Positions 37,354-46,976 of a stretch of 64,000 nt of DNA are shown in pieces. The notes beneath the pieces were generated by a model. That model was not told the DNA's origin. It saw nothing but the letters and a program-made list of their open reading frames with translations, and made no database searches. Numbering within the stretch: the first letter of the stretch is position 1; the number at the start of each line of letters is the position of its first letter. A program made the translations under genes and the position numbers. The DNA is from Thermodesulfovibrionales bacterium (GTDB lineage: Bacteria; Nitrospirota; Thermodesulfovibrionia; Thermodesulfovibrionales; Dissulfurispiraceae): the NCBI GenBank assembly GCA_020062545.1, contig JAGUWD010000004.1, positions 1-64,000 on the forward strand. Reading direction: 5' to 3'.

Positions 37354-39936
37354 GTGTCTATTTTTAAAAGAATAACGCAGAAACAGTACCGATTAAAGTC
37401 CTTTGTATGCATCGCTGTCCTGATAGCATCGTATATTAGTTTTAACGCAACATATCTTGTTGTGTCATCTATTTACCGTCATGCCTTTATAAAAAACGCA
37501 GATGAGGTTTCAGATGCAATATCGCATCAGATATTCAACTCAATGCTCCAGCTTATGGAACGCGGCTGGAGCAGGGATGAACTAAAGAAATTTCTCGATT
37601 CCATAAAGGGCGGACGTACACAGTTTCCATACAAGATTGAAATGTTCAGGGGAGAAGCGGTTGAAAGGGATTTCGGAAAAATAGAGCAGTCAGAAATTGG
37701 TAAAAATATCAGGGATGCCTTTAGCTCAGGAGATGCCATAACTTATAAAGATAATTCGAATGTCATAAACATTTATCCTGTTAAGGCAGACATGAAGTGC
37801 CTTAAATGCCATATTCATGCAAGAGTCGATGAAGTGCTCGGCGTAATGAAGATACAGCAGGATATAAGCCCTGCAATTAATGAAGCAAAAAAGAGATTTA
37901 ATGTATTCTTTTTTATCCTTTTCCCTATTCCATTTATTATGGCAGGGGCTGTTGCTCTTTTTTTGAATAAGAGGATAAAGAGTTCTACTAACTTTTTTCA
38001 CAAACAGGTCAGCGAAATAAACAGCATCAAGGATTTGACAAAACTTAATAATATAGATGTTGTCGAAACAGGCTTTAAGGAGTTCAACGAGACATTGTCG
38101 GAGGTCAGAGAGCTTTCCAGAAAAATCAGAAGATTAGCTGTTGACAGAGATATCCTCGAGTTCGAAATAAAGATACTTGACAAGTTTATAATAACATCAG
38201 AGGTGGTCAGAGACTGGAAGGAATATGTAGGGTATCTGCTTCTGGAAGTAAATAAGGTCATGGAGGCATATGCCCTGTTTTCGATATTTCAGGTGGATGA
38301 AGTGCTTTATGACCTCGAGATATTCTGGAGGAATACGCCTACCGATCTCACAAAGGAACGGTTTGAAACCATAGTTCTCAAGCATATCAGAGATAAAAGC
38401 AGCAAGTTCAGCGATATAACCGAACTGAAGATCAATCACAATGTTGCTGACCCATCTTCACATTTGCCCGAGCTCAACGAAAAGGATATAGAGTTCCAGA
38501 CAAAGTCACTTATCCTCGATATGCCGCAGATAGGTGGCGTAGTAGGTATAGGGGTGCAATCTAAAATAACCGATGACCCTATCCGCTCTCTTGTAATAGA
38601 CGGCATCCTTGCAACTCTCTTGAATGTTGTAGGTTCCATAAAGGCAATATCGAAATATACGAAGGATCTGGAATACTATGCCACAAGGGACCCGCTGACA
38701 AACCTTTATAACCAGAGGGTTTTCTGGGAATTGCTTGGCTATGAGATAGGAAGGGCAAAGAGGTATGATTATAAATTTTCTGTTTTAGTCATCGACCTCG
38801 ACAACTTCAAAAACATCAACGATTCGTACGGACACACCTTTGGAGATAAGTTCCTGTCAGAATTTGCTTTGAAGACAAAAGAGTCATTAAGGCAGGGAGA
38901 TATACTTGCACGATACGGAGGGGATGAGTTTGTTGTTGTGCTTCCGGAGGCTGATGAAGAACAGGCATTTGTGGTTGCAGGCAGGACAAAGGAGCATCTT
39001 GAAAGTATATACCTTACAGCCCCTGATGGAACGCATGTCAGGGCCACTGTTTCGATAGGTTTGGCTGTATTCCCAGACCATGCAGACAATGCCAGGGACT
39101 TATTTATATTCGCAGACAATATGATGTACAAGGCAAAGGCGGAGGGCAAAAACAGGATAATCATACCCACACAGAAGGATATCATAGACGTATTCAGGAC
39201 TCTAAGCGAAAAGACCTTTGTAGTCTCTAATGCAATAGAAGAAAAGAAAATAACACCGTACTTCCAACCCATAATCAATATAAAGACAGGCGAAGTAGAG
39301 TGCTATGAGGTCTTCAGCAGAATGGAGACAGACAAGGGCATTCTCAATGCAAGGGAGTTCATAGAGGTTGCAGAAAGACTCGGGGCCATAAGCAAGCTGG
39401 ATCTTATACTCATGGAAAAGGTCTTTGAAAAGGTGAAGGTTGAGGGTTATAAAGGGTACCTGTTTATCAACCTGTCCACAAAGTCCTTAATTTTGAGTGA
39501 ATTTATACCCAATATACTAAAACTTGCAAAAAGGTATGATGTTGACAACAGCAAGGTTGTTTTTGAAATAACAGAGAGGGATACGGTAAAAAACATATCG
39601 CTGCTCGAAAAATTTGTTGATAACCTCAAATTCGAGGGGTTCGGATTTTCTATCGATGACTTCGGCACTGGCCTTTCGTCCTTCCACTATGTGAAGAGGT
39701 TCCCTATAGACTTCGTAAAGATAGATGGAGACTTCATAAGAAGCATGGTGCGGAGCGAAAAGGACATGGCTATTGTCAGGACCATGCTGGTACTGGCAAA
39801 GGAGTTCAATATAAAAACCATTGCCGAATATGTTGAGAATAAAGACATCCTTGATGCAGTAAAGGCACTGGGCATAGATTACGGCCAGGGCTATTACATC
39901 GGCACCCCTTCTCCTGATTTGGCAACAGGGATATAA
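37354..39936 (+). CDS. Membrane GGDEF-EAL protein with periplasmic CxxCH haem-type domain
   Basis: An 860-aa cyclic-di-GMP signalling protein. GTG 37354 behind GGGAG is preferred over TTG 37336. A first helix (residues about 15-35) and a second (about 190-208) bound a periplasmic domain with MKCLKCHIHARVDEVLG just before the second helix, matching DUF3365/Tll0287-like haem sensors. GGDEF is intact (YGGDEFVV). The EAL domain keeps YEVFSRM in place of EAL, then ITERDT and DDFGTGLSS, so phosphodiesterase activity is likely but not certain. It opens the respiratory cluster. Confidence 0.88.
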   Translation: MSIFKRITQKQYRLKSFVCIAVLIASYISFNATYLVVSSIYRHAFIKNADEVSDAISHQIFNSMLQLMERGWSRDELKKFLDSIKGGRTQFPYKIEMFRGEAVERDFGKIEQSEIGKNIRDAFSSGDAITYKDNSNVINIYPVKADMKCLKCHIHARVDEVLGVMKIQQDISPAINEAKKRFNVFFFILFPIPFIMAGAVALFLNKRIKSSTNFFHKQVSEINSIKDLTKLNNIDVVETGFKEFNETLSEVRELSRKIRRLAVDRDILEFEIKILDKFIITSEVVRDWKEYVGYLLLEVNKVMEAYALFSIFQVDEVLYDLEIFWRNTPTDLTKERFETIVLKHIRDKSSKFSDITELKINHNVADPSSHLPELNEKDIEFQTKSLILDMPQIGGVVGIGVQSKITDDPIRSLVIDGILATLLNVVGSIKAISKYTKDLEYYATRDPLTNLYNQRVFWELLGYEIGRAKRYDYKFSVLVIDLDNFKNINDSYGHTFGDKFLSEFALKTKESLRQGDILARYGGDEFVVVLPEADEEQAFVVAGRTKEHLESIYLTAPDGTHVRATVSIGLAVFPDHADNARDLFIFADNMMYKAKAEGKNRIIIPTQKDIIDVFRTLSEKTFVVSNAIEEKKITPYFQPIINIKTGEVECYEVFSRMETDKGILNAREFIEVAERLGAISKLDLILMEKVFEKVKVEGYKGYLFINLSTKSLILSEFIPNILKLAKRYDVDNSKVVFEITERDTVKNISLLEKFVDNLKFEGFGFSIDDFGTGLSSFHYVKRFPIDFVKIDGDFIRSMVRSEKDMAIVRTMLVLAKEFNIKTIAEYVENKDILDAVKALGIDYGQGYYIGTPSPDLATGI

Positions 39937-39939
39937 ATG

Positions 39940-39964
39940 CCGTTAGAAAAGCATTTTCTAACGG
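39940..39964. terminator. Hairpin after the GGDEF-EAL gene
   Basis: CCGTTAGAAAA and TTTTCTAACGG pair over 11 bases with a three-base loop (GCA). No T-run follows, so it may be an mRNA-stability hairpin rather than a terminator. Confidence 0.45.
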
Positions 39965-39990
39965 GATAAAGATGTTATAATGAAAACGAG

Positions 39991-41691
39991 ATGAGACGTT
40001 TTAATTTAATTTTAGTTTTTTTGTTTGTTTCTGTTTCTGTTTTTTGCCTTCCTCACGACTCTTTATCGCAGCAGGACAATACAATCAAAATCGGTGTTGC
40101 GTCCATGATTACGCCTATCGATGCTGTCAAGTATTATCAGGAAATAATTGATTACGTAGGCGAGCAGATAAAACAGCCTGTACAGATGGTTCACAGAAGG
40201 ACATATGATGAAATGGATTCATTACTCGAAAGGGGAGAGGTTAAGGTGGCGTTTATCTGCTCTGCGCCATATGTTAAAAACCGCGAGAAATTTGGTGTCG
40301 AACTCCTCGTTGCTCCGAGTGTAAACGGCAAGGCAACATATCATTCATACATAATTGTCCATAAGGACAGTACGATTCAGTCGTTTGCTGATTTGAAAGG
40401 TAAATTTTTCGCCTTTACCGATCCCAAATCCAACACAGGTAAACTGTATCCTACGCATCTGCTCAAAACAATGGGATTTACTCCCGAGAAATTTTTTAAG
40501 AGGGTCATGTACAGCTACAGCCATAACAAATCAGTGGAACTGGTGGCTAAGAAGGTTGTAGACGGCGCTGCTGTTGAGAGCATTGTCTATGAGTATATGG
40601 TGAAGAAGGGCTCGCCTTATGTAAAACAGACAAAGATTATAAAACGGTCTCCTCCCTACGGAATCCCTCCTGTTGTAGTAACAAAAGACATAGATGCGAA
40701 TCTCAAGAAAAAAATAAGGGATGCCTTTTTGAACATGCATAAAACAGCAAAGGGGGCCGCAATACTTAAAGACATGATGATAGATGGTTTTGTGCAGATA
40801 TCAGACAGTGCTTATGATCCAATAAGGGAAATGGAGAGATCTGTTAAAAATGATGTTATGGCGGCGAAAAAGAGAAACGGTAAAAAGACGGTTTCTTTCG
40901 GTGTAATACCGAGGGATAACCCGAGGATATTGTACGAAAAATACCAGCCGCTCCTTGACTACCTCTCCGAAAAGACGCCATATTCATATGAGCTTGTTAT
41001 AAAGAAAAACTATGAAGACACTGTGGAAGCACTCGGTCACGGCGAAGTTGAGGTTGCACTTCTCGGTCCTCTGACATACCTCGAAGCACGCGCTAAATAC
41101 GGGGCTATATGCATACTTAAACCGAAGGGAATCAACGGTAATGCCTCCTATAAGAGCGTAATAATAAAGAGAAAGGATTCATCTGTAAACAGCGCCAATG
41201 GACTAAAAGGAAAAAGCATGGCCTTTTCAGCTTCCAAATCAACATCAGGTAATCTAATGCCCCGTTATATACTTGCAAACTCAGGAATCCACCTTAATGA
41301 ACTGAGTGGCTATGCTAATTTTGATTATCACGACTCTGTTGTCAAGGCGGTTTTGAAAGGGCAGTACGACGCTGGTGCTGTGCGTGATTCGGTGGCAAGG
41401 AAATATATGAAACTCGGCATCGAGGTAATAGCCGAATCTCCGAACATCCCGACAGGCCCCCTTGTCGTAGGCCCCGGAACACCATTTTCAGCAATAGAGA
41501 ATATCAAAAAGGCATTGCTTGGGCTGAATCCCAACAACCCAAACCATCAGAAGATATTAAAAAGGCTTGATGATGACTTCAGAAATGGTTTCATGGAGGC
41601 GTCGGATAAAGATTATGCTGATATACGGGCGAAAATTAATGCAGTGCCCCAGACATGCGGTAAGGGCTGTCATCCTAAGATAAGACTATGA
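39991..41691 (+). CDS. Tandem PhnD-type periplasmic binding protein (ArrX-like)
   Basis: A 566-aa exported protein with an N-terminal signal (VFLFVSVSVFCLPHDSLS). Two PhnD-type substrate-binding domains follow, starting IKIGVASMITPID and KTVSFGVIPRDNPR; each has the F-T/S-D-P-x-S-x(T/S)G element (FTDPKSNTGK, FSASKSTSGN). PhnD-like proteins next to a histidine kinase sense arsenite or arsenate in AioX/ArrX systems. The C-terminus has CGKGCH (spacing of three, not the two normal for c-haem). The stop overlaps the kinase start. Confidence 0.82.
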   Translation: MRRFNLILVFLFVSVSVFCLPHDSLSQQDNTIKIGVASMITPIDAVKYYQEIIDYVGEQIKQPVQMVHRRTYDEMDSLLERGEVKVAFICSAPYVKNREKFGVELLVAPSVNGKATYHSYIIVHKDSTIQSFADLKGKFFAFTDPKSNTGKLYPTHLLKTMGFTPEKFFKRVMYSYSHNKSVELVAKKVVDGAAVESIVYEYMVKKGSPYVKQTKIIKRSPPYGIPPVVVTKDIDANLKKKIRDAFLNMHKTAKGAAILKDMMIDGFVQISDSAYDPIREMERSVKNDVMAAKKRNGKKTVSFGVIPRDNPRILYEKYQPLLDYLSEKTPYSYELVIKKNYEDTVEALGHGEVEVALLGPLTYLEARAKYGAICILKPKGINGNASYKSVIIKRKDSSVNSANGLKGKSMAFSASKSTSGNLMPRYILANSGIHLNELSGYANFDYHDSVVKAVLKGQYDAGAVRDSVARKYMKLGIEVIAESPNIPTGPLVVGPGTPFSAIENIKKALLGLNPNNPNHQKILKRLDDDFRNGFMEASDKDYADIRAKINAVPQTCGKGCHPKIRL

Positions 41692-43151
41692 ATACAATTA
41701 CTGCTTTTTTCTCAAGGTTGGGTCTGAGGTCTAAATTCATTCTGATTACGACAGTAGCCATTATACTTCTCATGGGGATAATAGGTTATATGGCTGTCCA
41801 GAGAGGGAAGAGCATTCTGTACGCCGAGGTCGAAAGGCAGGGACGGTTGCTGGGAGAGACCCTTGCTATTCCGATAATCAACGACTTGATTTACGAAAGG
41901 CTTGGATTGGTGGAGGAAGGCGGCCTGCTCGATAATTACATAATGGAGATATTCAACAGACGCGATGTGGATTTGATTTACATAGCCATTCTGGATGAGG
42001 AGGGGAAGGTAATATCTCACAATAATATTTCGGAGTACGGAAAGATATATTCAGACCACGCAACTGTGAAGGCATTACAGGCAAATGATGCCGTAATACA
42101 CAGCTTTTCGCACAACGGACATAATGCACTTGATTTCGGAGTCCCGCTTTCCATAGGGAAAAAGCGGTGGGGCACGTTGAAGTTTGCAATATCCCTTGAG
42201 GAGGTCGAAAGGGAGATCGTTGCCACTATTAAAAAGATCATCATTCTTACATTGTTCCTCATCATTGCAGGTTTCGGCGTCATACTCCTCTTGAGCAACC
42301 GCTTTATAAGTCCAATAACACATCTTGCTACTACCATGGAAAAAACAGGGGGCGACTATTTAGATGTCAAAGTCGAGGTGAAGGGACATGATGAGCTTGC
42401 CATTTTAGGCGAGAGGTTTAACAGCATGATAGAGAGGATAAAGCAGGCAAACGAAGAACTCAGAAAAACCCATGAAAAGCTGGTACAGTCGGAGAAGCTT
42501 GCATCTGTAGGCATACTTGCCGCAGGTGTTGCCCACGAGATAAACAATCCGCTTGGAGGGGTATTTAACTGTGTGCAGATGTTGAAGCTCAATGGCAATA
42601 ATCCCGAATTAAGAGGGAAGTATCTGGATCTGATAAAAGAGGGACTTGACAGGATAGAAAATACTGTAAGCAAGCTTTTATGGATGTCAAGGAAAGGAGA
42701 CCACACGCCTGTCAGCATTAATGTCAAAGATTCTATAAACGGTGTCTGCACATTTGTGGGATATAAGCTCAAGAAAGGCAAGATTCAGTTTTTCAATGAG
42801 GTGGAGGACGGACTTTTCATGGTATTTGACCCTCATGATTTTCATCAGGTGATTTTAAATCTCTTCATAAATGCAATCCATGCCATGAAGGACGAGGGGT
42901 GTTTGACTGTCAGGGGATACAGGGATGATTCGAAGATAAAAGTGGAAGTTATAGATACAGGCGAGGGTATCGCACAAGAAAATTTAGGCAAGATATTTGA
43001 CCCGTTTTTTACAACAAAACCTCCTGGGGAAGGAACAGGGCTCGGCTTGTGGTTGAGTTATGACATAGTCAGAAATTATAATGGAGAAATCTCTGTTGAA
43101 AGCGAGGTCGGGAAGGGCAGCAAGTTTACACTGACTTTTCCGGCAAATTAA
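41688..43151 (+). CDS. Sensor histidine kinase with extracytoplasmic domain and HAMP
   Basis: A 487-aa kinase: N-terminal helix (residues about 17-33), a Cache-like periplasmic domain (about 40-180), a second helix (about 184-204), HAMP, then HisKA with phospho-acceptor HEINNPLGG and an HATPase with NLFINAIHAM, DTGEGI and GTGLGLWL. It is encoded in an overlap with the binding-protein gene (ATGA), so the binding protein is the likely ligand receptor. Partner of the NtrC-type regulator that follows. Confidence 0.9.
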   Translation: MNTITAFFSRLGLRSKFILITTVAIILLMGIIGYMAVQRGKSILYAEVERQGRLLGETLAIPIINDLIYERLGLVEEGGLLDNYIMEIFNRRDVDLIYIAILDEEGKVISHNNISEYGKIYSDHATVKALQANDAVIHSFSHNGHNALDFGVPLSIGKKRWGTLKFAISLEEVEREIVATIKKIIILTLFLIIAGFGVILLLSNRFISPITHLATTMEKTGGDYLDVKVEVKGHDELAILGERFNSMIERIKQANEELRKTHEKLVQSEKLASVGILAAGVAHEINNPLGGVFNCVQMLKLNGNNPELRGKYLDLIKEGLDRIENTVSKLLWMSRKGDHTPVSINVKDSINGVCTFVGYKLKKGKIQFFNEVEDGLFMVFDPHDFHQVILNLFINAIHAMKDEGCLTVRGYRDDSKIKVEVIDTGEGIAQENLGKIFDPFFTTKPPGEGTGLGLWLSYDIVRNYNGEISVESEVGKGSKFTLTFPAN

Positions 43152-43184
43152 AATTAAAGCGATTTTATAGGTCAGACATGAGGT

Positions 43185-43351
43185 TATGACAGTATGTGTG
43201 CATCAAAGCCTTTACAAAGTGTTATTTTTTATTTATGCCAGAGATCATTAAGGCTCACTTATGTGGTGAGCAATGTTGTAGATGACAGGTTCAAGACAAT
43301 GTTGCATAATATTCTGGAGTGTAAAGTCTTTTCATCACACATACTGTCATA
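43185..43351. repeat. Dispersed structured intergenic element, copy C
   Basis: A 167-base copy with perfect 16-bp outer arms (43185-43200 with 43336-43351), then TTTACA/TGTAAA where copies A and B have TTTAAA/TTTAAA. The interior GCTCAC...GTGAGC hairpin and CAATGTTGTAGATG match A and B in order. Located between the kinase and its regulator, in the same orientation as the genes. Confidence 0.8.
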
Positions 43352-43370
43352 TGCAATATATTAATTTGGG

Positions 43371-44705
43371 ATGAGAGAAACAATTATATTAATAGAAGAC
43401 GAAAAATTGATGAGGGTTACCCTCGATGATGCCCTTAAATCGGCAGGATATGAGGTTATATCCTTTGAAACAGGTACGGAGGCTCTAAGTTTCCTGAGAG
43501 ATAATTCATTCGATGTGCTGGTTACCGATGTAAGGCTGCCTGATATTGACGGTATCGACATACTCCGACAAATTACAAGGACAAATGAGGCGCAGATAAT
43601 TGTGATGACTGCCTTTGGTACAATAAAAGATGCAGTGGAAGCTATGAGGCTCGGTGCATTCGACTACATAACAAAACCGTTTTCTCTGGACGAATTCCTT
43701 CTGCTGATAGAAAGGGCACTGGATGTAAGGAGGCTTAAGGATGAAAATATAAGGCTCAAAAAAGACCTCAACAGATGCTACTGCTTTCCTAATATAATTG
43801 GCGAAAGTCAGGAGATGAAGAGAGTCTTCTCATTGGTCGAAAAAGTTGCTGAATCAGACTCGACAGTCTTAATACTCGGAGAAAGTGGTACAGGAAAGGA
43901 ACTTATAGCGACCACAATCCATTACCAGAGCACGAGGAAGGACAAACCTCTGATAAAGATAAACTGTGCAGCATTGCCCGAGGGTCTGATAGAGAGCGAA
44001 TTGTTTGGACACGAAAAAGGTGCATTCACAGGTGCAATAAAGAGAAAGCCTGGCAGGTTTGAGCTTGCCAATGGCGGCACCATTTTCCTCGATGAAATTG
44101 GAGACATCCCTCTTTCCACACAGGCAAAGATTTTGAGGGTCATACAGGAAAGGCAATTTGAAAGAGTGGGCGGTACAGAAACGCTGAATGTGGATGTAAG
44201 GATAATAGCTGCAACCAATAAAAACCTTGAAGGTGAGGTAAGAAAAGGCAATTTCAGGGAAGACCTCTATTACCGTCTCAATGTTATACCTATAACACTT
44301 CCGCCATTAAGAGAGCGTAAGGAAGATATACCCTATCTTATAGATTTCTTTTTAAGCAAATGCGCAAACAAGTTTTCGAGAAACATCAGTTTCTCAAAGG
44401 ACGCCATTGATGCGCTTTTAGCATACGATTACCCGGGCAATATCAGAGAGCTGGAAAATATTGTGGAACGGTGCGTAACCCTTTCAACTTCGGATACGAT
44501 ACAGAAGGATGACTTGCCGCCTTTTATTGTTAAAAAAACGGACAACAAATATTTCTCCCTTTCTGACATAGCAGCAGAGGCAGAAAAGGAGCATATAATC
44601 AGGATGTTAAAAACCACAAAGGGCAACAAAACCAGGGCAGCGGAAATGCTCGGAATCAGCAGAAAGACACTATGGGAGAAAATGAATGCATACAGGATAG
44701 ACTGA
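43371..44705 (+). CDS. Sigma-54-dependent response regulator (NtrC/ArrR-like)
   Basis: A 444-aa activator. Receiver domain with phospho-acceptor Asp in LVTDVRLPDIDG, a central AAA+ domain with GESGTGKE, GAFTGA and FLDEIGDI, and a C-terminal Fis-type helix-turn-helix (NKTRAAEMLGISRKTLWEKM). The GAFTGA loop shows that it contacts sigma-54. It is followed directly by a sigma-54 promoter with dyad sites, its likely target. Nothing else in the window is a comparable activator. Confidence 0.93.
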   Translation: MRETIILIEDEKLMRVTLDDALKSAGYEVISFETGTEALSFLRDNSFDVLVTDVRLPDIDGIDILRQITRTNEAQIIVMTAFGTIKDAVEAMRLGAFDYITKPFSLDEFLLLIERALDVRRLKDENIRLKKDLNRCYCFPNIIGESQEMKRVFSLVEKVAESDSTVLILGESGTGKELIATTIHYQSTRKDKPLIKINCAALPEGLIESELFGHEKGAFTGAIKRKPGRFELANGGTIFLDEIGDIPLSTQAKILRVIQERQFERVGGTETLNVDVRIIAATNKNLEGEVRKGNFREDLYYRLNVIPITLPPLRERKEDIPYLIDFFLSKCANKFSRNISFSKDAIDALLAYDYPGNIRELENIVERCVTLSTSDTIQKDDLPPFIVKKTDNKYFSLSDIAAEAEKEHIIRMLKTTKGNKTRAAEMLGISRKTLWEKMNAYRID

Positions 44706-44764
44706 AATAATGATGTTCAAAACATGAGCATGTGTGTAGAATATGAACATCAGATAGAATAATT

Positions 44765-44930
44765 TGTTACCTGATTGTAACATTCCTTTTTATACCTCCA
44801 AAAATTATTTTATAAAGCAATACAAAGGCAAACAGACAGACAAAGGCCATTTCTTGTTTCATTTTTGTAACGCTCTCCTTAAATAAAGTCCTTGAAATTC
44901 ATGTAACTAATAATGGCATGAAAGTTGCTT
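44765..44930 (+). promoter_or_regulatory. Sigma-54 promoter with two upstream dyads (cytochrome operon)
   Basis: TGGCATG (44914-44920) and TTGCTT (44925-44930) form a -24/-12 element. Upstream are TGTTAC-N6-GTAACA (44765-44782) and TGTTTC-N6-GTAACG (44855-44872). The dyads are 90 bases apart start to start, and the second is 59 bases before the -24. The same distances occur before arrA (50061-50226). They are probably binding sites of the 43371 regulator. Confidence 0.85.
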
Positions 44931-44965
44931 ACTTTAGAAGTTATGTTAGATTTTTGTTGTTCTCT

Positions 44966-45011
44966 GGATGAACGGGCCTCCCCCACACCCCCATACCCGT
45001 TCATCCATCTT
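44966..45011 (+). promoter_or_regulatory. Leader hairpin with C-rich loop
   Basis: GGATGAACGGG (44966-44976) pairs with CCCGTTCATCC (44996-45006). The 19-base loop contains two CCCCC runs, and ATCTTTTT then GGGGG follow. It lies between the sigma-54 start and the cytochrome ATG. The loop C's could pair with the GGGGG after the T-run, giving an alternative fold, or the hairpin could terminate. Confidence 0.65.
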
Positions 45012-45042
45012 TTTGGGGGCTTATTTAAACAAGGAGAAAAAG

Positions 45043-46047
45043 ATGTTTAATCCGTTTAAGCTCTTTGAGAGATTAGTTGTATGGTATTCAGAGAAACTAT
45101 CCCGCAAGGCAAAGATAATTATCTCCCTTTTTGTTTTACTTTTTGTTATCGGCGTCGGTTTTGCAGGTTATAAGATCAACGACTATTTTGAGCATGACCC
45201 GAATGCCTGTGCCCTGTGCCACGTCCATGACTATGCAAACAAGGCATGGGCAAAGAGCGTGCACAAAAAAGTTACATGCCACGAGTGTCATCATTCAACG
45301 AAGAAGGAACAGGTGGTGCAGTTGTACAGGTTTGTATTTATGGGTCAAAAAACGGTTGAACCAAGACACGGACAGATTATCGTAGCATGGAAGATATGTA
45401 TCCAGTGCCACTGGGAAAAGGACAAAAGATATCCGGATGCGCCTGCAGTGAACCGTTCAAGGTATCATGCAAAGCATGTATTCATCGAGCAGATAGAGTG
45501 TGCAAAGTGCCACGGCTACGTGGTTCATAATTTCCTTCCCGAGGAGAGGTTCTGTGTTAATTGCCATACAGGCAGAGAGGTTCATGGTACAGGCATGGAA
45601 AAACTTGCCTGCATCAACTGCCATACTGACCGCACTCCCCATTTGAGGCCCGACAGGGAGAAGTGTCTGTTCTGTCATGGAGAAGAATCAATAAGGAAAA
45701 AGCTGATCGAGGAAGGGACGATAGATACCAAATATTTCCGGCCTTCATCGGAGCTTATTAAAAAGGCAATAAAGATAAATGTGCCTAAAGATGCACCCAT
45801 GCAGTTCTACTGCTATGAGTGTCATAAGCCTCATAAAAAGGTGAGGCCCGACTGGGGTGACTGTCTTAAACGCTGTCACAGCGACCAGCTCTATGTGGGC
45901 AAGCACGAGTTGCATATAAAAGGCATGAGCATGAAGTGCGTTGACTGCCACAAGCCCCATTCATGGAGGGTTACAGAGTCTCAGGCAAAGAAGGATTGTG
46001 TGAAATGCCACGAATACAAAGACCCTAAAAAGTTTATAGGGGCATAA
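45043..46047 (+). CDS. Membrane-anchored multihaem c-type cytochrome (NapC/NirT-like)
   Basis: A 334-aa cytochrome starting MFNPFKLFER behind AAGGAG; an upstream start at 44968 would run through the hairpin and is rejected. One N-terminal helix (LFVLLFVIGVGFAG) anchors a periplasmic part with ten CxxCH sites (CALCH, CHECH, CIQCH, CAKCH, CVNCH, CINCH, CLFCH, CYECH, CVDCH, CVKCH) and one CxxxCH (CLKRCH). It probably passes quinol electrons to ArrAB, like CymA, though with more haems. Regulated by the preceding sigma-54 promoter. Confidence 0.9.
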   Translation: MFNPFKLFERLVVWYSEKLSRKAKIIISLFVLLFVIGVGFAGYKINDYFEHDPNACALCHVHDYANKAWAKSVHKKVTCHECHHSTKKEQVVQLYRFVFMGQKTVEPRHGQIIVAWKICIQCHWEKDKRYPDAPAVNRSRYHAKHVFIEQIECAKCHGYVVHNFLPEERFCVNCHTGREVHGTGMEKLACINCHTDRTPHLRPDREKCLFCHGEESIRKKLIEEGTIDTKYFRPSSELIKKAIKINVPKDAPMQFYCYECHKPHKKVRPDWGDCLKRCHSDQLYVGKHELHIKGMSMKCVDCHKPHSWRVTESQAKKDCVKCHEYKDPKKFIGA

Positions 46048-46102
46048 CTCCCACGCTCCCATAGTTAATAAATTTGATGGTTATGTCAGGTTTATTTTTT
46101 AG

Positions 46103-46972
46103 ATGCAGAAAAGAATAACTAATCGGGTAGCATATAAGTTTTTGTTATTTCTGGTTGTACTATTTTGTATGACCTTAAATGCCCATACAGTATTTGCCGG
46201 AACTGACATTAAAATATCCGGCTCCAGCACCATACAGCCCCTTGCAGAAGATGTAGGGAAACTGTATCAGCAAAAATATGGACAGCCGGTTCATGTGCAG
46301 GGCGGCGGAAGCATGGCCGGTATAAAAAATGCCATTTCAGGCATTTCAGACATTGGAATGGTTTCGAGGGCGTTAAAAAAAACTGAGAAGTCGAAACTGC
46401 GTTATACCACCATTGGTTTTGATGCCGTTGCAATAATTGTAAATAAGCGCAATCCCTTAAATGAAATAAACAGGACAACCCTTATCACTATATATAACGG
46501 GATTATTAAGAACTGGAAAGAGATAACCACGTGGGATCAGCCGATCAGTCTGGTATCAAAACAGATAGGGAGATCAACGCTGGAGGTGTTCGAAGAATAT
46601 ACTGGATTAAAACATCATTCCAATGGCCGTGGAATCAATGGCAATATCTCGAAAGAGGCATATGAAGCAGGCTCTAATATCGAGGCGGCAACGCTGGTAG
46701 GTGGTGCGCCTGGAGCCATAGGGTATGTATCGGTAGGTACGGCTATGTCCCTGATCGAAAAAGGAATGCCTATAAAAATTCTTGCCTTAAACGGAGTTGC
46801 AGCAATAAAAAAGAACGTGCTTAACGGTACATATCCCGTCAGGAGAGAGTTGAACCTCGTATACAGGAAGGATGATAAAAGGATAAAAAACTATTTAGAC
46901 CTTTTTTTAAGCATGGAGGGACAGGAGATAGTGAAGGCTCAGTGCTTTATTCCTGTCGGAAGAGGCCGGTAA
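46103..46972 (+). CDS. PstS-like periplasmic binding protein
   Basis: A 289-aa exported protein. After a signal (LLFLVVLFCMTLNAHTVFA) comes IKISGSSTIQPLAEDVGKLY, the phosphate-type anion loop, then GGGSMAGIKNAISG, GIIKNWKEIT and GAPGAIGYVSVG. It resembles PstS/phosphate binding proteins but no transporter genes accompany it. A histidine kinase gene starts four bases later, so sensing of phosphate or an analogue such as arsenate is plausible. Confidence 0.82.
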   Translation: MQKRITNRVAYKFLLFLVVLFCMTLNAHTVFAGTDIKISGSSTIQPLAEDVGKLYQQKYGQPVHVQGGGSMAGIKNAISGISDIGMVSRALKKTEKSKLRYTTIGFDAVAIIVNKRNPLNEINRTTLITIYNGIIKNWKEITTWDQPISLVSKQIGRSTLEVFEEYTGLKHHSNGRGINGNISKEAYEAGSNIEAATLVGGAPGAIGYVSVGTAMSLIEKGMPIKILALNGVAAIKKNVLNGTYPVRRELNLVYRKDDKRIKNYLDLFLSMEGQEIVKAQCFIPVGRGR

Positions 46973-46976
46973 AAGC

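Noticed and set aside
41650-41691. A c-type haem site at the C-terminus of the PhnD-type protein (CGKGCH)
   Set aside because: Spacing is CX3CH rather than CX2CH and stands alone; without other evidence it may be coincidental.
44968-45042. An upstream start for the multihaem cytochrome, adding 25 residues
   Set aside because: These codons are the C-rich hairpin and leader, have no ribosome site, and give a Pro/His-rich stretch unlike a membrane anchor. ATG 45043 has AAGGAG.
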